The notes: generated by a model not told the origin, from the sequence alone. Positions 8,165 through 16,297 are shown, counted from the stretch's first letter. The stretch: DNA of 64,000 bases from an uncultured Megasphaera sp. (GCA_934193515.1 CAKPVJ010000004.1:42378-106377); one strand, 5' to 3'. Program-made: numbers and translations.

Positions 8165-10060
8165 ATGAAGATGTATGAACTATTAAAAAACAATAGGAAA
8201 AACATACAAAAATGGTTTCTAGTATTAGCTATATTTTATTTGGTTTCATTACTGATACGGATTCCGGCAGAGACAGGTATTCAAGCTAGCCATTTTGGGA
8301 AAATTTTATTATGTACTGGAATCTGCTTTAGTATGATGTTATTTTTATGGAATTTTTCTCGTAGAGTGATGCAGTTAAGCATAACCATTATTTTATTATA
8401 TATCGCGATTCCATATCTTGGCGTTTTTAAAGGATTGAATATATCTGCTGAAGAAATAGTAGATGCGTTTTGTTTAGGGACAGAAGGAATCAGTTGTCTC
8501 TTACTATTGAAATATATTTTTTATCCCATAAAGAAACGGGCAGTATCGATGGTCTGCGCAGGAATCATACAACTAATGTTAATTTTTATTTTATTGGTCC
8601 CAGTAGTGATTTTAGGGTATTATCTATTGAATGGACAGCGTATTACAGGCGATATTTTATTAACGTTATTTCAAACCAATGCCAATGAAGCATTATCGTA
8701 CATACAGGATAGAGGAATCGTGTTATGGGGATTTGGAATCATTAGTATTATTTTGATATGCGGGATATTTATAAAATTATTCAATACATTGTCAGCCCCC
8801 CCCCATATATGCTTCAAGCACAACGGACAGCTTGATTATTCGATTCTTAGTTCCCAATATGATTTGACAGATGGTGTACAGCATTTTCATGCCGATAAAT
8901 TTCCTAAAATACGCAGGCCGATTTTTTTGAGTGTTGTAGTTGTTTTGATTTTGTCTTTCCAAATAACAGTGCACAATGCAAAACAATTTTATCCATATAT
9001 GTTACTAAGGACAACCATGCAGACACTTCAAAGTTATCGGGAATACGGGAAAAATAAAGAATTGAGAAAAGAACGATTGGCGTCATTACCTAATATGCAT
9101 ATTGCCTCTCATAAGGGCGGCGTATATGTAGTCGTTATAGGAGAATCAGAAACGAAAGATCATATGCAGGTATATGGCTATCCTAAAGAAACAACGCCAT
9201 GGCTGACGTCATTTGCCAAAGAAAAAGGTACGATTGTATTTTCTCATGCCTATTCGAACCATACGCACACAGTACCTGTTTTAACGTATGCGCTGAGTGA
9301 AAAAAATCAGTATAACCAGATTAATTTAACAAATGCGTACTCTATTATGGAAACGGCCAAAGCTGCCGGATATACTACCTATTGGATTAGCAATCAGCAA
9401 AAATATGGAGCTTGGGATACGCCGATAGCTGAGATAGCTTCTACAGCAGATCATGAAATATGGCTGAATGAAAATGTAGGAGAACAAATTAAAACGAGTG
9501 TATATGATGAAAAGTTAGCAGATTATATTCCCGACATTCAGCCTGGAAGTAATGCGCTTATTATACTGCATCTCATGGGATGTCACGGCTCATATCAAGA
9601 CCGTTATCCACGTGCTTTTCAAACAGTTACCGGCAGTACGCCCCGTATTGATGAATATGATAATAGCGTATTGTATAATGACTTTGTATTACAGTGTATT
9701 TATAATCGGGTAAAAGACATCCCTGATTTTAAAGCATTTATTTATTTTTCCGATCATGGGGAAGATGTAGAACATAATGCATCCCATGAAAGCACAAAAT
9801 TTTCGTGGACCATGGCTCGTATTCCTTTTTTGGTACATGTGTCAGATTCATTTATGCAAGCCAATTCAGAAACGGTTCAAACGATGGCGTCCCATAAAGA
9901 AGCGTATTGGACCAATGATTTAATGTATGATTTTTTGATAGATTTATTAGGAATCGAGGGCATATCTCATCAGGATACATTAGATATTGCGTCGCCAGCA
10001 TATCAGCAGGATAAAACGACGTTAACCACCCTGCATGGCGGAAAAAAGATAGCAGATTAA
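8165..10060 (+). CDS. Phosphoethanolamine transferase, EptA/CptA-like (sulfatase fold, inner membrane)
   Basis: 631 aa. N-terminal half with several membrane spans, then a periplasmic alkaline-phosphatase/sulfatase-fold domain. Family landmarks are IGESETKDHMQVYGYP (about residue 335, the GE-[ST] nucleophile and metal region), ETTPWL, the histidine cluster SNHTHTVPV, LHLMGCHGSY and FSDHGEDVEHNASH (metal ligands). Such enzymes add phosphoethanolamine to lipid A or core sugars, which presumes an LPS outer membrane. AAGGAGA at 8154-8160 favours ATG 8165 over 8135. The gene is visibly more AT-rich than its neighbours and contains a run of nine C, suggesting transfer and possible phase variation. 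Exact acceptor unknown. Confidence 0.82.
   Translation: MKMYELLKNNRKNIQKWFLVLAIFYLVSLLIRIPAETGIQASHFGKILLCTGICFSMMLFLWNFSRRVMQLSITIILLYIAIPYLGVFKGLNISAEEIVDAFCLGTEGISCLLLLKYIFYPIKKRAVSMVCAGIIQLMLIFILLVPVVILGYYLLNGQRITGDILLTLFQTNANEALSYIQDRGIVLWGFGIISIILICGIFIKLFNTLSAPPHICFKHNGQLDYSILSSQYDLTDGVQHFHADKFPKIRRPIFLSVVVVLILSFQITVHNAKQFYPYMLLRTTMQTLQSYREYGKNKELRKERLASLPNMHIASHKGGVYVVVIGESETKDHMQVYGYPKETTPWLTSFAKEKGTIVFSHAYSNHTHTVPVLTYALSEKNQYNQINLTNAYSIMETAKAAGYTTYWISNQQKYGAWDTPIAEIASTADHEIWLNENVGEQIKTSVYDEKLADYIPDIQPGSNALIILHLMGCHGSYQDRYPRAFQTVTGSTPRIDEYDNSVLYNDFVLQCIYNRVKDIPDFKAFIYFSDHGEDVEHNASHESTKFSWTMARIPFLVHVSDSFMQANSETVQTMASHKEAYWTNDLMYDFLIDLLGIEGISHQDTLDIASPAYQQDKTTLTTLHGGKKIAD
8796..8804 (+). 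repeat. C9 homopolymer tract inside the phosphoethanolamine transferase gene
   Basis: Nine consecutive C, read in frame as Ala-Pro-Pro, near the middle of an otherwise AT-rich gene. Gain or loss of one base would frameshift before the catalytic domain. Confidence 0.9.
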
Positions 10061-10148
10061 ATAGATACAACATAAAATAATCAGTGTGTAAAAGGCTGCA
10101 GCAAAAATTGAACGGTTGTTATTACGATATACAAAGGAGGGGATGACC

Positions 10149-10454
10149 ATGAAAGGTTAGAAAGTGATAGTGGGGATACTGGTATTTGTCTGCACGGTCA
10201 TGACGGCGATGGCAGACAATGCATATATCTAACCCGGCTATGATTTGTGTCAAGTTAAAGAATTCCGGGTAACGAAGATAGAAAATGAAAATCAGCAGCC
10301 GTGGAAAAATTGTAGTCCAGGCGAAGACGCAGTAGATGAAGTAATGCAGACACTGTATCAAGTCAGCACGAGAAAGAAAAAAATCATCAAAGATGAACGC
10401 AATGTACCGGCGCCGGCACGGGATATGGTGCGGGATACGGCAGCGACGAAATGA
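10149..10454 (+). pseudogene. Degraded gene for a small exported protein (two in-frame stop codons)
   Basis: AAAGGAGG at 10133-10140 is ideally placed before ATG 10149. The frame reads M-K-G-stop, then a hydrophobic segment KVIVGILVFVCTVMTAMA typical of a signal peptide, then a second stop (TAA at 10230-10232), and then continues in the same frame to 10454 as a charged polypeptide ending DMVRDTAATK. The stops are TAG at 10158 and TAA at 10230. Removing them would give a secreted protein of about 100 residues. The downstream ORF beginning at 10245 is the tail of this gene and has no ribosome binding site of its own. Function unknown. Confidence 0.7.
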
Positions 10455-10488
10455 TGTCGAAAATTTTCAAGAGACAATAACGGAATAG

Positions 10489-10518
10489 TTGACAATGAAT
10501 TGGAACATTTGGTATGAT
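10489..10518 (+). promoter_or_regulatory. Promoter of the fluoride riboswitch/crcB unit
   Basis: TTGACA at 10489-10494 and TATGAT at 10513-10518 with an 18-base spacer, just upstream of the riboswitch. Confidence 0.75.
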
Positions 10519-10532
10519 AAGGAACAGAATAG

Positions 10533-10579
10533 AAAGGCGATGGAGTTCGCCTGAATGGCTTGTGCTGATGACTCCTACC
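10533..10579 (+). promoter_or_regulatory. Fluoride riboswitch (crcB motif)
   Basis: The stretch contains the conserved elements GGCGATGGAGTTCGCC and GCTGATGACTCCTACC in the right order and spacing for the crcB-motif aptamer, and the next gene is crcB. The 3' conserved strand ACTCCTACC is also the 5' arm of the following terminator hairpin, so ligand binding and termination are mutually exclusive, consistent with a transcriptional ON switch for fluoride. Confidence 0.9.
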
Positions 10580-10604
10580 TGATGGATAAAGGTAGGAGTT
10601 TTTT
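10572..10604 (+). terminator. Riboswitch-controlled terminator
   Basis: CTCCTACC pairs with GGTAGGAG across the loop TGATGGATAAA and is followed by six T. Its 5' arm overlaps the aptamer. Confidence 0.88.
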
Positions 10605-10632
10605 GTGTTGTCATGGAAAGAAGGATGCTATT

Positions 10633-11010
10633 ATGGAAAAAATACTGGCTGTTGCACTGGGCGGCGGTATTGGTGCGGCATTACGATATGCCGTGACACT
10701 TTGGGCTAATGCGCATGGAGGAATCTCATTCCCATACGGAACCATCATTGTCAATCTAGTGGGGTCTTTTTGTATTGGTTTGCTCATGATGTTTTTTCAA
10801 TCCCATATTACCATATCGCCGTTGATTAAATTATTAGTAATTACGGGGATTCTTGGCGGCTTTACGACGTTTTCCACTTTCAATATGGAATGGCTGACAT
10901 TGATACAGACTGGTCATATGGCGTTGGCCTTTGGCTATGGCGGCGGTACGATTGTCGGCGCCTTTTGCTGCTGCTGGCTGGGATTGGTTATCGGGCAGCT
11001 TCTTTGGTAG
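10633..11010 (+). CDS. crcB: Fluoride channel/exporter CrcB (Fluc)
   Basis: 125 aa, four membrane spans, the usual length of a Fluc monomer that works as an antiparallel dimer in the cytoplasmic membrane to expel fluoride. Motifs seen are GGGIGAALRY, GTIIVNLVGSF (the conserved pore Asn) and GGFTTFSTFNME (Phe/Thr/Ser track). The frame is open back to 10555 through the riboswitch, but ATG 10633 preceded by GAAAGAAGG gives the family N-terminus MEKILAVALGG. Controlled by the fluoride riboswitch immediately upstream. Confidence 0.94.
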   Translation: MEKILAVALGGGIGAALRYAVTLWANAHGGISFPYGTIIVNLVGSFCIGLLMMFFQSHITISPLIKLLVITGILGGFTTFSTFNMEWLTLIQTGHMALAFGYGGGTIVGAFCCCWLGLVIGQLLW

Positions 11011-11071
11011 GAATTAGGATGTATGGTTGTTTTATGCTATAATAGAGTGTAAAGCCATGAGGAGGGATAGT

Positions 11072-11794
11072 ATGCAGAGGCAGCGTATGCCGCGATTCTT
11101 TGCCATGACGGATGTTGAAAAAATAACACCGCTTCATCAAGAATATAAAGAGCAGGTGCAGGCCTATTTTCATCGCTTGTTTCCTTGGCGGCAATGGCAG
11201 ATTGTGCCGGACAGTAAAGACAACCCGCTGGCTGTGGACGTAGAAGTATTGTATCCGACGGCAGAAGAACCGTTTTATTTGCTGCATACCATGGGAATGA
11301 GCGCAGTTCCGATGCATTGTCCAGTCGGCGCAGTGCCGCAGGGCAAAGATATGTACAGTGAATTATCCTTGATTCTCCCGGCAGACTGGCCTTTTCGCCC
11401 TCATCAGCCTATCTCATTGGCAGACCCGGCTGGCTGGCCCCTTTGGCTGCTTATGGAATTAGGCAGGTTTCCTCATATGCATCATCTTTGGATGGCCTAT
11501 GGGTTTGTTTTAGCCAATACGGAACAGCATACCCCGTTTTCATCGCAGGCTCCTTTTTCTGGCGTGACGATTGTCCAGTTTGAAGGAGAATTGGGAGAAA
11601 TTCCAATGCAGGACGGCCAAAACGTGGACTTGTTGATGCCGTTGTTATTATATACGGAAGAAATGGCATTGTGTGATATCATCGGCGTCGATGCTGTTGT
11701 AGAAAACATTGTAGAAGAAACCGATGGTTCCTTTGCGTTGGATGTTAGGAGACAAAACATTGCCAGCCGTGATTATCAAGAGAATATTTTGTAA
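11072..11794 (+). CDS. SUFU (suppressor of fused)-domain protein
   Basis: 240 aa, soluble. The central part (about residues 40-150) matches the bacterial SUFU domain by pattern: VDVEVLYPTAEEPFYLLHT, GMSAVPM, YSELSLILPADW and LMELGRFPH. In other bacteria these proteins often act as immunity proteins in contact-dependent or polymorphic toxin systems, but no toxin gene is adjacent here. GAGGAGG at 11059-11065 sets the start, and TATAAT at 11038-11043 could be its own -10 box. Function here unknown. Confidence 0.72.
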   Translation: MQRQRMPRFFAMTDVEKITPLHQEYKEQVQAYFHRLFPWRQWQIVPDSKDNPLAVDVEVLYPTAEEPFYLLHTMGMSAVPMHCPVGAVPQGKDMYSELSLILPADWPFRPHQPISLADPAGWPLWLLMELGRFPHMHHLWMAYGFVLANTEQHTPFSSQAPFSGVTIVQFEGELGEIPMQDGQNVDLLMPLLLYTEEMALCDIIGVDAVVENIVEETDGSFALDVRRQNIASRDYQENIL

Positions 11795-11814
11795 ATAAGG
11801 AGCGTGTATGCCCG

Positions 11815-12639
11815 TTGATTACCAGTACTGCAATCGTAACGCCTAAGAGTGCAGCGGAAGCATATGCTGCATATAAAGACGCGGCCAGTGCCGTATTTTT
11901 GGCAGGGCGGCAAGGTGTAAAACATCAGAAAGAACACTATGATGTAGCTGTTGATTTATCACAGACAGGATTAAACAGCATAGAAGACTGCGGCGACGAA
12001 ATCGTGATTGGCGCCATGGTGACCATGGCCGAATTAGCCGCGTCTCCATTACTACAAGAACTGGCCGGCGGCGCCCTCTGCCGGTATTTGAAAGAAATAC
12101 CGGCTTGCGAAGAAAAACGCCGCAGCACGATCGGCGCGTTGGTCGCTTCCAAACTGCCTTTTTCCGTCGTGCTGCCTATTTTATTGTCCCTGCATGTCGA
12201 TGTCATGCTGCAGGATAAAGGCCGCATGAATCTTAAAGATTATCTGGGCTGCCCTCCTATGAGGGAAATGGTGGCGCAGTTGGTCATTGCCAAAGAACTC
12301 GTGTATACGGCATATGGAGCGTACCGTCTGTCTGCCGCTGATGAGCCGTATTTGACAGGTGCTGTTTCATTATATGCCGATGATTCCTGGCGGATTGTCG
12401 TCGGCGGCCGACCGGGGATGGCGGCCATCGCGGAAAGCGCCAGCGAAGAATTGACAGAAAAGGGTATGGCGGTCAAGGAAAATGTGGCCCATCTGGCAAG
12501 TGAAGAACTGCATTTTGCCAACTATGGTACCTGTTCTGAAGCGGAACGCCGTGCCTTAACCATTGACATGGTTCGCAAGCTGATCAAGGAAGCATGGAAA
12601 GGCCATAGTAAACAATTACAAACGGTCATGAAAAAATAA
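11815..12639 (+). CDS. FAD-binding subunit of a molybdenum hydroxylase (xanthine dehydrogenase FAD-subunit type)
   Basis: 274 aa. Family features are the N-terminal FAD fold with AVFLAGRQGVK (position of the usual GGT loop), VIGAMVTMAELAASPLLQ and RRSTIGALVASKLPFSVVLPILLSLHVDV, followed by a C-terminal CO-dehydrogenase flavoprotein-like domain. ATG 11808 gives a frame that stops at once, so TTG 11815 after AAGGAG is taken as start. Neither the molybdopterin large subunit nor the [2Fe-2S] subunit is adjacent. The next gene is yqeC, which in other genomes accompanies selenium-dependent molybdenum hydroxylases. Confidence 0.78.
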   Translation: MITSTAIVTPKSAAEAYAAYKDAASAVFLAGRQGVKHQKEHYDVAVDLSQTGLNSIEDCGDEIVIGAMVTMAELAASPLLQELAGGALCRYLKEIPACEEKRRSTIGALVASKLPFSVVLPILLSLHVDVMLQDKGRMNLKDYLGCPPMREMVAQLVIAKELVYTAYGAYRLSAADEPYLTGAVSLYADDSWRIVVGGRPGMAAIAESASEELTEKGMAVKENVAHLASEELHFANYGTCSEAERRALTIDMVRKLIKEAWKGHSKQLQTVMKK

Positions 12640-12665
12640 ATTGCTGTAAATAGGGAGGAACAAAT

Positions 12666-13448
12666 ATGTTTCAGGATAATCGGTGGCTTCGACTATTAAA
12701 GCCAGGCATTACGGCTATTGTCGGTGCCGGTGGTAAAACAACGGTATTGGAACGGTTAGGAAAATACGGCCATGAAGGGCATTTGCCAATTATGGTCAGC
12801 AGTACGGTGCCGATGGACAGCGCTCGTGTTGACAACGTAGAACCTTTTGATGTCATTTGTACCGATGATATAGAAAAAGGGGAAAAATTTTGTGCGGAAC
12901 GCATTGCATCCGGCCATGTACCGGCTTGGTTTCAAGGACTGGACAGCAATGACCGGTATATGGGCCTTTCGCCAAAAGTCATTGAAAAAATTAAAACACG
13001 GCATCCTGCTTGGTATATTTTGATTGAAGGCGATGAAGCCAAAAACAAATGGCTCAAAGCACCGCTTCCTGACGATGTACCGCTGCCGGAAAATTGTGAT
13101 ACTGTTATCGGTGTGCTCAACCTGCAAATGCTGGGAAATGCCTTGACCAGTGAAAAGGTCGAAGGTATTGATACGGCATCTGTCATTATGGGACGCAAAG
13201 AAGGCGCCATTATTACACCGGCTATGTTGGCAAAACTGCTCAAGCACCCCCGCGGTTTATTCCGGGGCATGCCCTGCGAACGAGTCTTGTTCTGCACGGG
13301 CTATAATGCCGTACAGCATCGGATGACAGAAGCCTTATTGGATGATTTGGGAGATTTGGGGCTGGCTGCCAGTGTATTGGCTGACGGATATCGGGAAACC
13401 TGCACTATTCGTCAATATGTAGCGTACGATACGAATAAGAGAAAGTAA
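12666..13448 (+). CDS. yqeC: YqeC-type accessory protein for selenium-dependent molybdenum hydroxylases
   Basis: 260 aa. P-loop near the N-terminus (AIVGAGGKTTVLERL, about residues 18-32), an internal LIEGDEAKNKWLKAP segment and GRKEGAIITPAMLAKLLKHPRGLFRGMP, all typical of the YqeC family, which is thought to help mature selenium-dependent hydroxylases such as xanthine dehydrogenase. It follows the FAD subunit gene by 26 bases with GGGAGG upstream, so the two form an operon. The substrate enzyme is not in the window. Confidence 0.82.
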   Translation: MFQDNRWLRLLKPGITAIVGAGGKTTVLERLGKYGHEGHLPIMVSSTVPMDSARVDNVEPFDVICTDDIEKGEKFCAERIASGHVPAWFQGLDSNDRYMGLSPKVIEKIKTRHPAWYILIEGDEAKNKWLKAPLPDDVPLPENCDTVIGVLNLQMLGNALTSEKVEGIDTASVIMGRKEGAIITPAMLAKLLKHPRGLFRGMPCERVLFCTGYNAVQHRMTEALLDDLGDLGLAASVLADGYRETCTIRQYVAYDTNKRK

Positions 13449-13463
13449 TAGTTAAGGAAAACG

Positions 13464-14360
13464 ATGAAAGAAACAAGTAAAATAGTCATTGGATGCATTG
13501 CCGTTTGTCTGTTGGCTGTTGCAGGCGGAATCTGCTATCAGCGAAATCAACAGCACATGGCCCAGGCTGTAGGAAGTCCCATACCATCAATAATAGAACA
13601 AAAGCCGGACGTTGCTTTTATCGGCGATGATTTTTCGCTGCCGCCTGTTGATAATGATAAACCAGTGTATGATAAATATACCCTTGCCGAACGAAAAGCC
13701 AAGGGACTGCCGTTGACATACGGTAAAACACGTGAATATTATTACGGCGACCATGTCGTATATTTGACGTTTGATGATGGCCCGAATAAAGCGAATACCG
13801 AAAAAATTCTCCAGATATTAAAAGATGAAGATATTCATGCTACGTTTTTCCTGACAGGACAAAATGTCCGCCTGTATCCTGACGTAGTCAAAGAGATTTA
13901 TCAGTCAGGCAATGCCATCGGCGTTCATTCCTATACGCATGATTACAAGAAAATCTATGCTTCGCCGCAGGCCTATATGGACGAACTGCTGCAGACAGAT
14001 ACGCTGATTTACAATGCCATTGGCGTGCGGCCGGTTATTTCGCGTGCGCCCGGCGGTACGTCCGGCCACTTTACGCCGGCATTTTGGCAGGCTATTCAGG
14101 ATGTCGGCTACATTGAAGTCGGTTGGAATGCACTGACAGGAGATGCGGACGGTACGGGAAAAACAGCAGAAAAAGAAATTGCCAACGTCAAAAATCAAAT
14201 GGCGCTGCGCCCGTATTTACATTCACATTTAGTTATATTAATGCATGATGCCTCCGGCCATGAAGCGACAGTAGAAGCCCTGCCGACGATTATCAAAATG
14301 CTGAAAGACCAGGGATATACATTCCGTGTCGTGACAACAGCGATTCCGCCGTCTTGGTAA
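13464..14360 (+). CDS. Polysaccharide deacetylase (NodB domain), membrane-anchored or secreted
   Basis: 298 aa. An N-terminal hydrophobic segment (residues about 6-24) serves as signal or anchor; the NodB catalytic domain occupies about 95-290. Motifs are TFDDGP (catalytic Asp plus metal Asp), HSYTH (metal histidines), RAPGG and ILMHDASGH. Known members deacetylate peptidoglycan or other N-acetylated cell-wall glycans outside the cytoplasmic membrane. It starts 15 bases after yqeC and may be read through from it; the following gene has its own promoter. Confidence 0.9.
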   Translation: MKETSKIVIGCIAVCLLAVAGGICYQRNQQHMAQAVGSPIPSIIEQKPDVAFIGDDFSLPPVDNDKPVYDKYTLAERKAKGLPLTYGKTREYYYGDHVVYLTFDDGPNKANTEKILQILKDEDIHATFFLTGQNVRLYPDVVKEIYQSGNAIGVHSYTHDYKKIYASPQAYMDELLQTDTLIYNAIGVRPVISRAPGGTSGHFTPAFWQAIQDVGYIEVGWNALTGDADGTGKTAEKEIANVKNQMALRPYLHSHLVILMHDASGHEATVEALPTIIKMLKDQGYTFRVVTTAIPPSW

Positions 14361-14388
14361 CGGATTGGCAGAAAAAGAAATTTTATTC

Positions 14389-14418
14389 TTGACAAAGCGG
14401 GACTGTTCGGTATACAAT
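14389..14418 (+). promoter_or_regulatory. Promoter of the first aromatic leader peptide
   Basis: TTGACA at 14389-14394 and TATACAAT at 14411-14418 (TACAAT as -10 leaves an 18-base spacer). The same pair with the same spacing occurs before the second leader. Confidence 0.78.
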
Positions 14419-14462
14419 GACGACATCAAATTTTTAAGATTACAAAAAGGGAGACCATCCAA

Positions 14463-14606
14463 ATGAAAGTGATGTTACAGCATAAGAATACAACTGCATA
14501 TGCCTTTACATACTTTAGCTGGAGCTGCTTTATGAGCGCCGGCTATTTGGCATACCAATTCTATCGTAACATACACATGAGAAGACAAGGATACACGGCA
14601 GCATGA
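14463..14606 (+). CDS. Aromatic-rich leader peptide 1 (47 aa), attenuator of the ACT-domain gene
   Basis: A 47-residue ORF between a good promoter and a strong terminator, with AGGGAG at 14448-14453 nine bases before the ATG. Its middle is packed with aromatic codons: AYAFTYFSW (residues 12-20) and then SAGYLAYQFYR, ending near HMRR. It aligns with leader 2 (16433-16603), sharing FTYFSW, SAGY, FY and HMRR, and 19 identical bases over FTYFSW. The layout (promoter, short ORF with clustered codons of the end-product amino acids, terminator, biosynthetic or regulatory gene) matches ribosome-mediated attenuation. No separate function of the peptide is implied. Confidence 0.82.
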   Translation: MKVMLQHKNTTAYAFTYFSWSCFMSAGYLAYQFYRNIHMRRQGYTAA

Positions 14607-14636
14607 TTCAATTCGCTGCTTCATTGGATAGACTCG

Positions 14637-14663
14637 GCAGGCTCATGTGAGCCTGCTTTTTTT
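14637..14663 (+). terminator. Attenuator terminator 1
   Basis: GCAGGCTC-ATGT-GAGCCTGC hairpin followed by seven T, 30 bases after the leader stop codon. The hairpin is base-for-base the same as that of leader 2. Confidence 0.9.
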
Positions 14664-14683
14664 GTAGAGAAATGGAGGACATT

Positions 14684-15094
14684 ATGCTTAATCAAATTTC
14701 ATTATTCACTGAAAACAAACAAGGTGCGCTGCGCCGCATGACGCATATATTGGCAGAAGCCAATGTCAATTTGTACACGATGCTGGCCAACGACAGTGCA
14801 GAATTCGGTATTATCCGCCTGATTGTTACGGACCCGGAAAAAGCGTTGAAAGTACTGCAGGACGCAGGATACCAGTGCCGTATGGATAAAGTATTGGCGA
14901 TTGATATGGCAGATACACCGGGGAGCTTGGATAAAATTCTGGAAAACTTGGAAGATGGCAATGTGGCTATTGACTACTTGTACATTTCGTACAACCGCAA
15001 AGCGTCCACACCTGTTGCTGTTTTCAAAACCAGTGAACCGGAAACAGAAACATTTCTCCGCGGCAAAGGCTACGAACTTCTCGATTCGTTTTAA
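14684..15094 (+). CDS. Tandem ACT-domain protein
   Basis: 136 aa made of two ACT domains: residues about 1-65 (NQISLFTENKQGALRRM) and about 68-136 (VLAIDMADTPGSLDKILENL). ACT domains bind amino acids; stand-alone tandem proteins of this kind are usually regulators or sensors. GGAGG at 14674-14678 overlaps the alternative ATG 14672 and sets ATG 14684. Its expression is apparently governed by the Phe/Tyr/Trp leader just upstream, so an aromatic amino acid is the likely ligand. It has no catalytic domain. Confidence 0.85.
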   Translation: MLNQISLFTENKQGALRRMTHILAEANVNLYTMLANDSAEFGIIRLIVTDPEKALKVLQDAGYQCRMDKVLAIDMADTPGSLDKILENLEDGNVAIDYLYISYNRKASTPVAVFKTSEPETETFLRGKGYELLDSF

Positions 15095-15107
15095 TAGGCT
15101 GCATACC

Positions 15108-15151
15108 AAAAAAGCTTCCATGCTGTCAGTGACAGTGTGGAAGCTTTTTTG
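15108..15151. terminator. Bidirectional terminator between convergent genes
   Basis: AAAAAAGCTTCCA pairs with TGGAAGCTTTTTT around an inner CTGTCAGTGACAG stem. It serves the ACT gene on + and the DAHP synthase gene on the minus strand. Confidence 0.88.
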
Positions 15152-15164
15152 TATGCCGTGCAGA

Positions 15165-16199
15165 TTATACTAATTCAGCCAAATCGAGGATGAGGCGTTC
15201 TGTTTTTTCCCAGCCGAGGCAGGGGTCTGTAATCGATTTGCCGTACGTGCCTTCGCTGATTTTTTGGTTGCCGTCTTCAATATAGCTTTCAATCATTAAG
15301 CCTTTGACGAGTGTATGAATATCCGGGCTCATGTGGCGGCTGTGCATGACGTCTTTGGCAATACGGATTTGTTCCATATATTTTTTGCCGGAATTGGCGT
15401 GGTTTGTATCGACGATGACTGCCGGGTTGGCGAGACTGCGTTCGTTGTACATTTCCAAGACATGATGCAAATCTTCATAATGATAATTGGGCAGGCTGTT
15501 GCCAAAATTATCAACATAGCCGCGCAGGATGGCATGTGCCAGCGGGTTGCCTTTGGTACGGACTTCCCAGCCGCGGAACAAGAATTCTTGTGAATGCTGT
15601 GCGGCGGCAATCGAATTGAGCATAACCGATAAGTCACCGGACGGCGGATTTTTCATGCCGACAGGAATGCCGACGCCGCTGGCAATCATGCGGTGGAGCT
15701 GGTCTTCTACAGAACGAGCGCCGACAGCGGCATAGGACAGCAGGTCAGAGAGATATCGATAAATTTCCGGATAGAGAATTTCTTCGGCGCACGTAAATCC
15801 TGTTTCACGGACGATGCGGGCGTTCATTTCCCGAATAGCAATGATGCCGGCCAGCATGTCTTCTTTGCCTTCCGGGTCGGGCTGATGGAGCATGCCTTTG
15901 TAGCCAACGCCGATGGTACGGGGCTTGTTGGTATAGACGCGGGGCACAATGAAGATCGTGTCGGCGACTTTTTCCTGTACCTTGCCGAGGCGGTGAATGT
16001 AATCGACGACGGCATCTTCATTATCGGCAGAGCAGGGGCCGATAATCAACAAAAAGCGATTGTCTTTGCCGGTAAAGATATTTTTAATGGTTTCGTCGCG
16101 CTGCTGTTTGATTTTACGGACAGCGGCGGTGATTGGAAATTCTTCCATAAGTTCTTGCGGTGTTGGTAATTTTCTGATGAATTCAATTTGCATTCCCAT
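15165..16199 (-). CDS. aroG: 3-deoxy-7-phosphoheptulonate (DAHP) synthase, AroG/AroF/AroH (I-alpha) type
   Basis: 344 aa. Condenses phosphoenolpyruvate and erythrose 4-phosphate in the first step of the shikimate pathway. Landmarks of the E. coli-like class are IGPCSADNEDAVVDYIHRL, VPRVYTNKPRT, GYKGMLHQPDP, PVGMKNPPSGD, VRTKGNPLAHAILRG, VDTNHANSGKKY and SYIEDGNQ. The open frame runs upstream to 16418, but the minus-strand AGGAGG and ATG at 16199 (MGMQIEFIRKL) give the normal family N-terminus. It differs in subfamily from the DAHP synthase heading the aro operon, so the two are not recent duplicates. The symbol indicates class only. Confidence 0.92.
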   Translation of the reverse strand: MGMQIEFIRKLPTPQELMEEFPITAAVRKIKQQRDETIKNIFTGKDNRFLLIIGPCSADNEDAVVDYIHRLGKVQEKVADTIFIVPRVYTNKPRTIGVGYKGMLHQPDPEGKEDMLAGIIAIREMNARIVRETGFTCAEEILYPEIYRYLSDLLSYAAVGARSVEDQLHRMIASGVGIPVGMKNPPSGDLSVMLNSIAAAQHSQEFLFRGWEVRTKGNPLAHAILRGYVDNFGNSLPNYHYEDLHHVLEMYNERSLANPAVIVDTNHANSGKKYMEQIRIAKDVMHSRHMSPDIHTLVKGLMIESYIEDGNQKISEGTYGKSITDPCLGWEKTERLILDLAELV

Positions 16200-16269
16200 A
16201 ATATCCCTCCTGAAGTGGCTTTTTTCCACCGAGATGGCGTCCACTATAAATTTGACTGAGTTACAGCAT

Positions 16270-16297
16270 ATTATAACACAGACTTTTTTTTTGTAAA
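16270..16297 (-). promoter_or_regulatory. Promoter of the minus-strand DAHP synthase
   Basis: Read on the minus strand, TTTACA (16297-16292) and TATAAT (16275-16270) with a 16-base spacer. No leader peptide resembling the other two is seen in its roughly 60-base 5' UTR. Confidence 0.65.

Noticed and set aside
10158..10160. TAG at codon 4 read as pyrrolysine or other recoding
   Set aside because: A second, different stop (TAA) follows in the same frame, so simple decay is more likely.
10245..10454. Independent 69-aa gene
   Set aside because: No ribosome binding site of its own; it is in frame with the upstream signal-peptide-like segment and better explained as the tail of a pseudogene.
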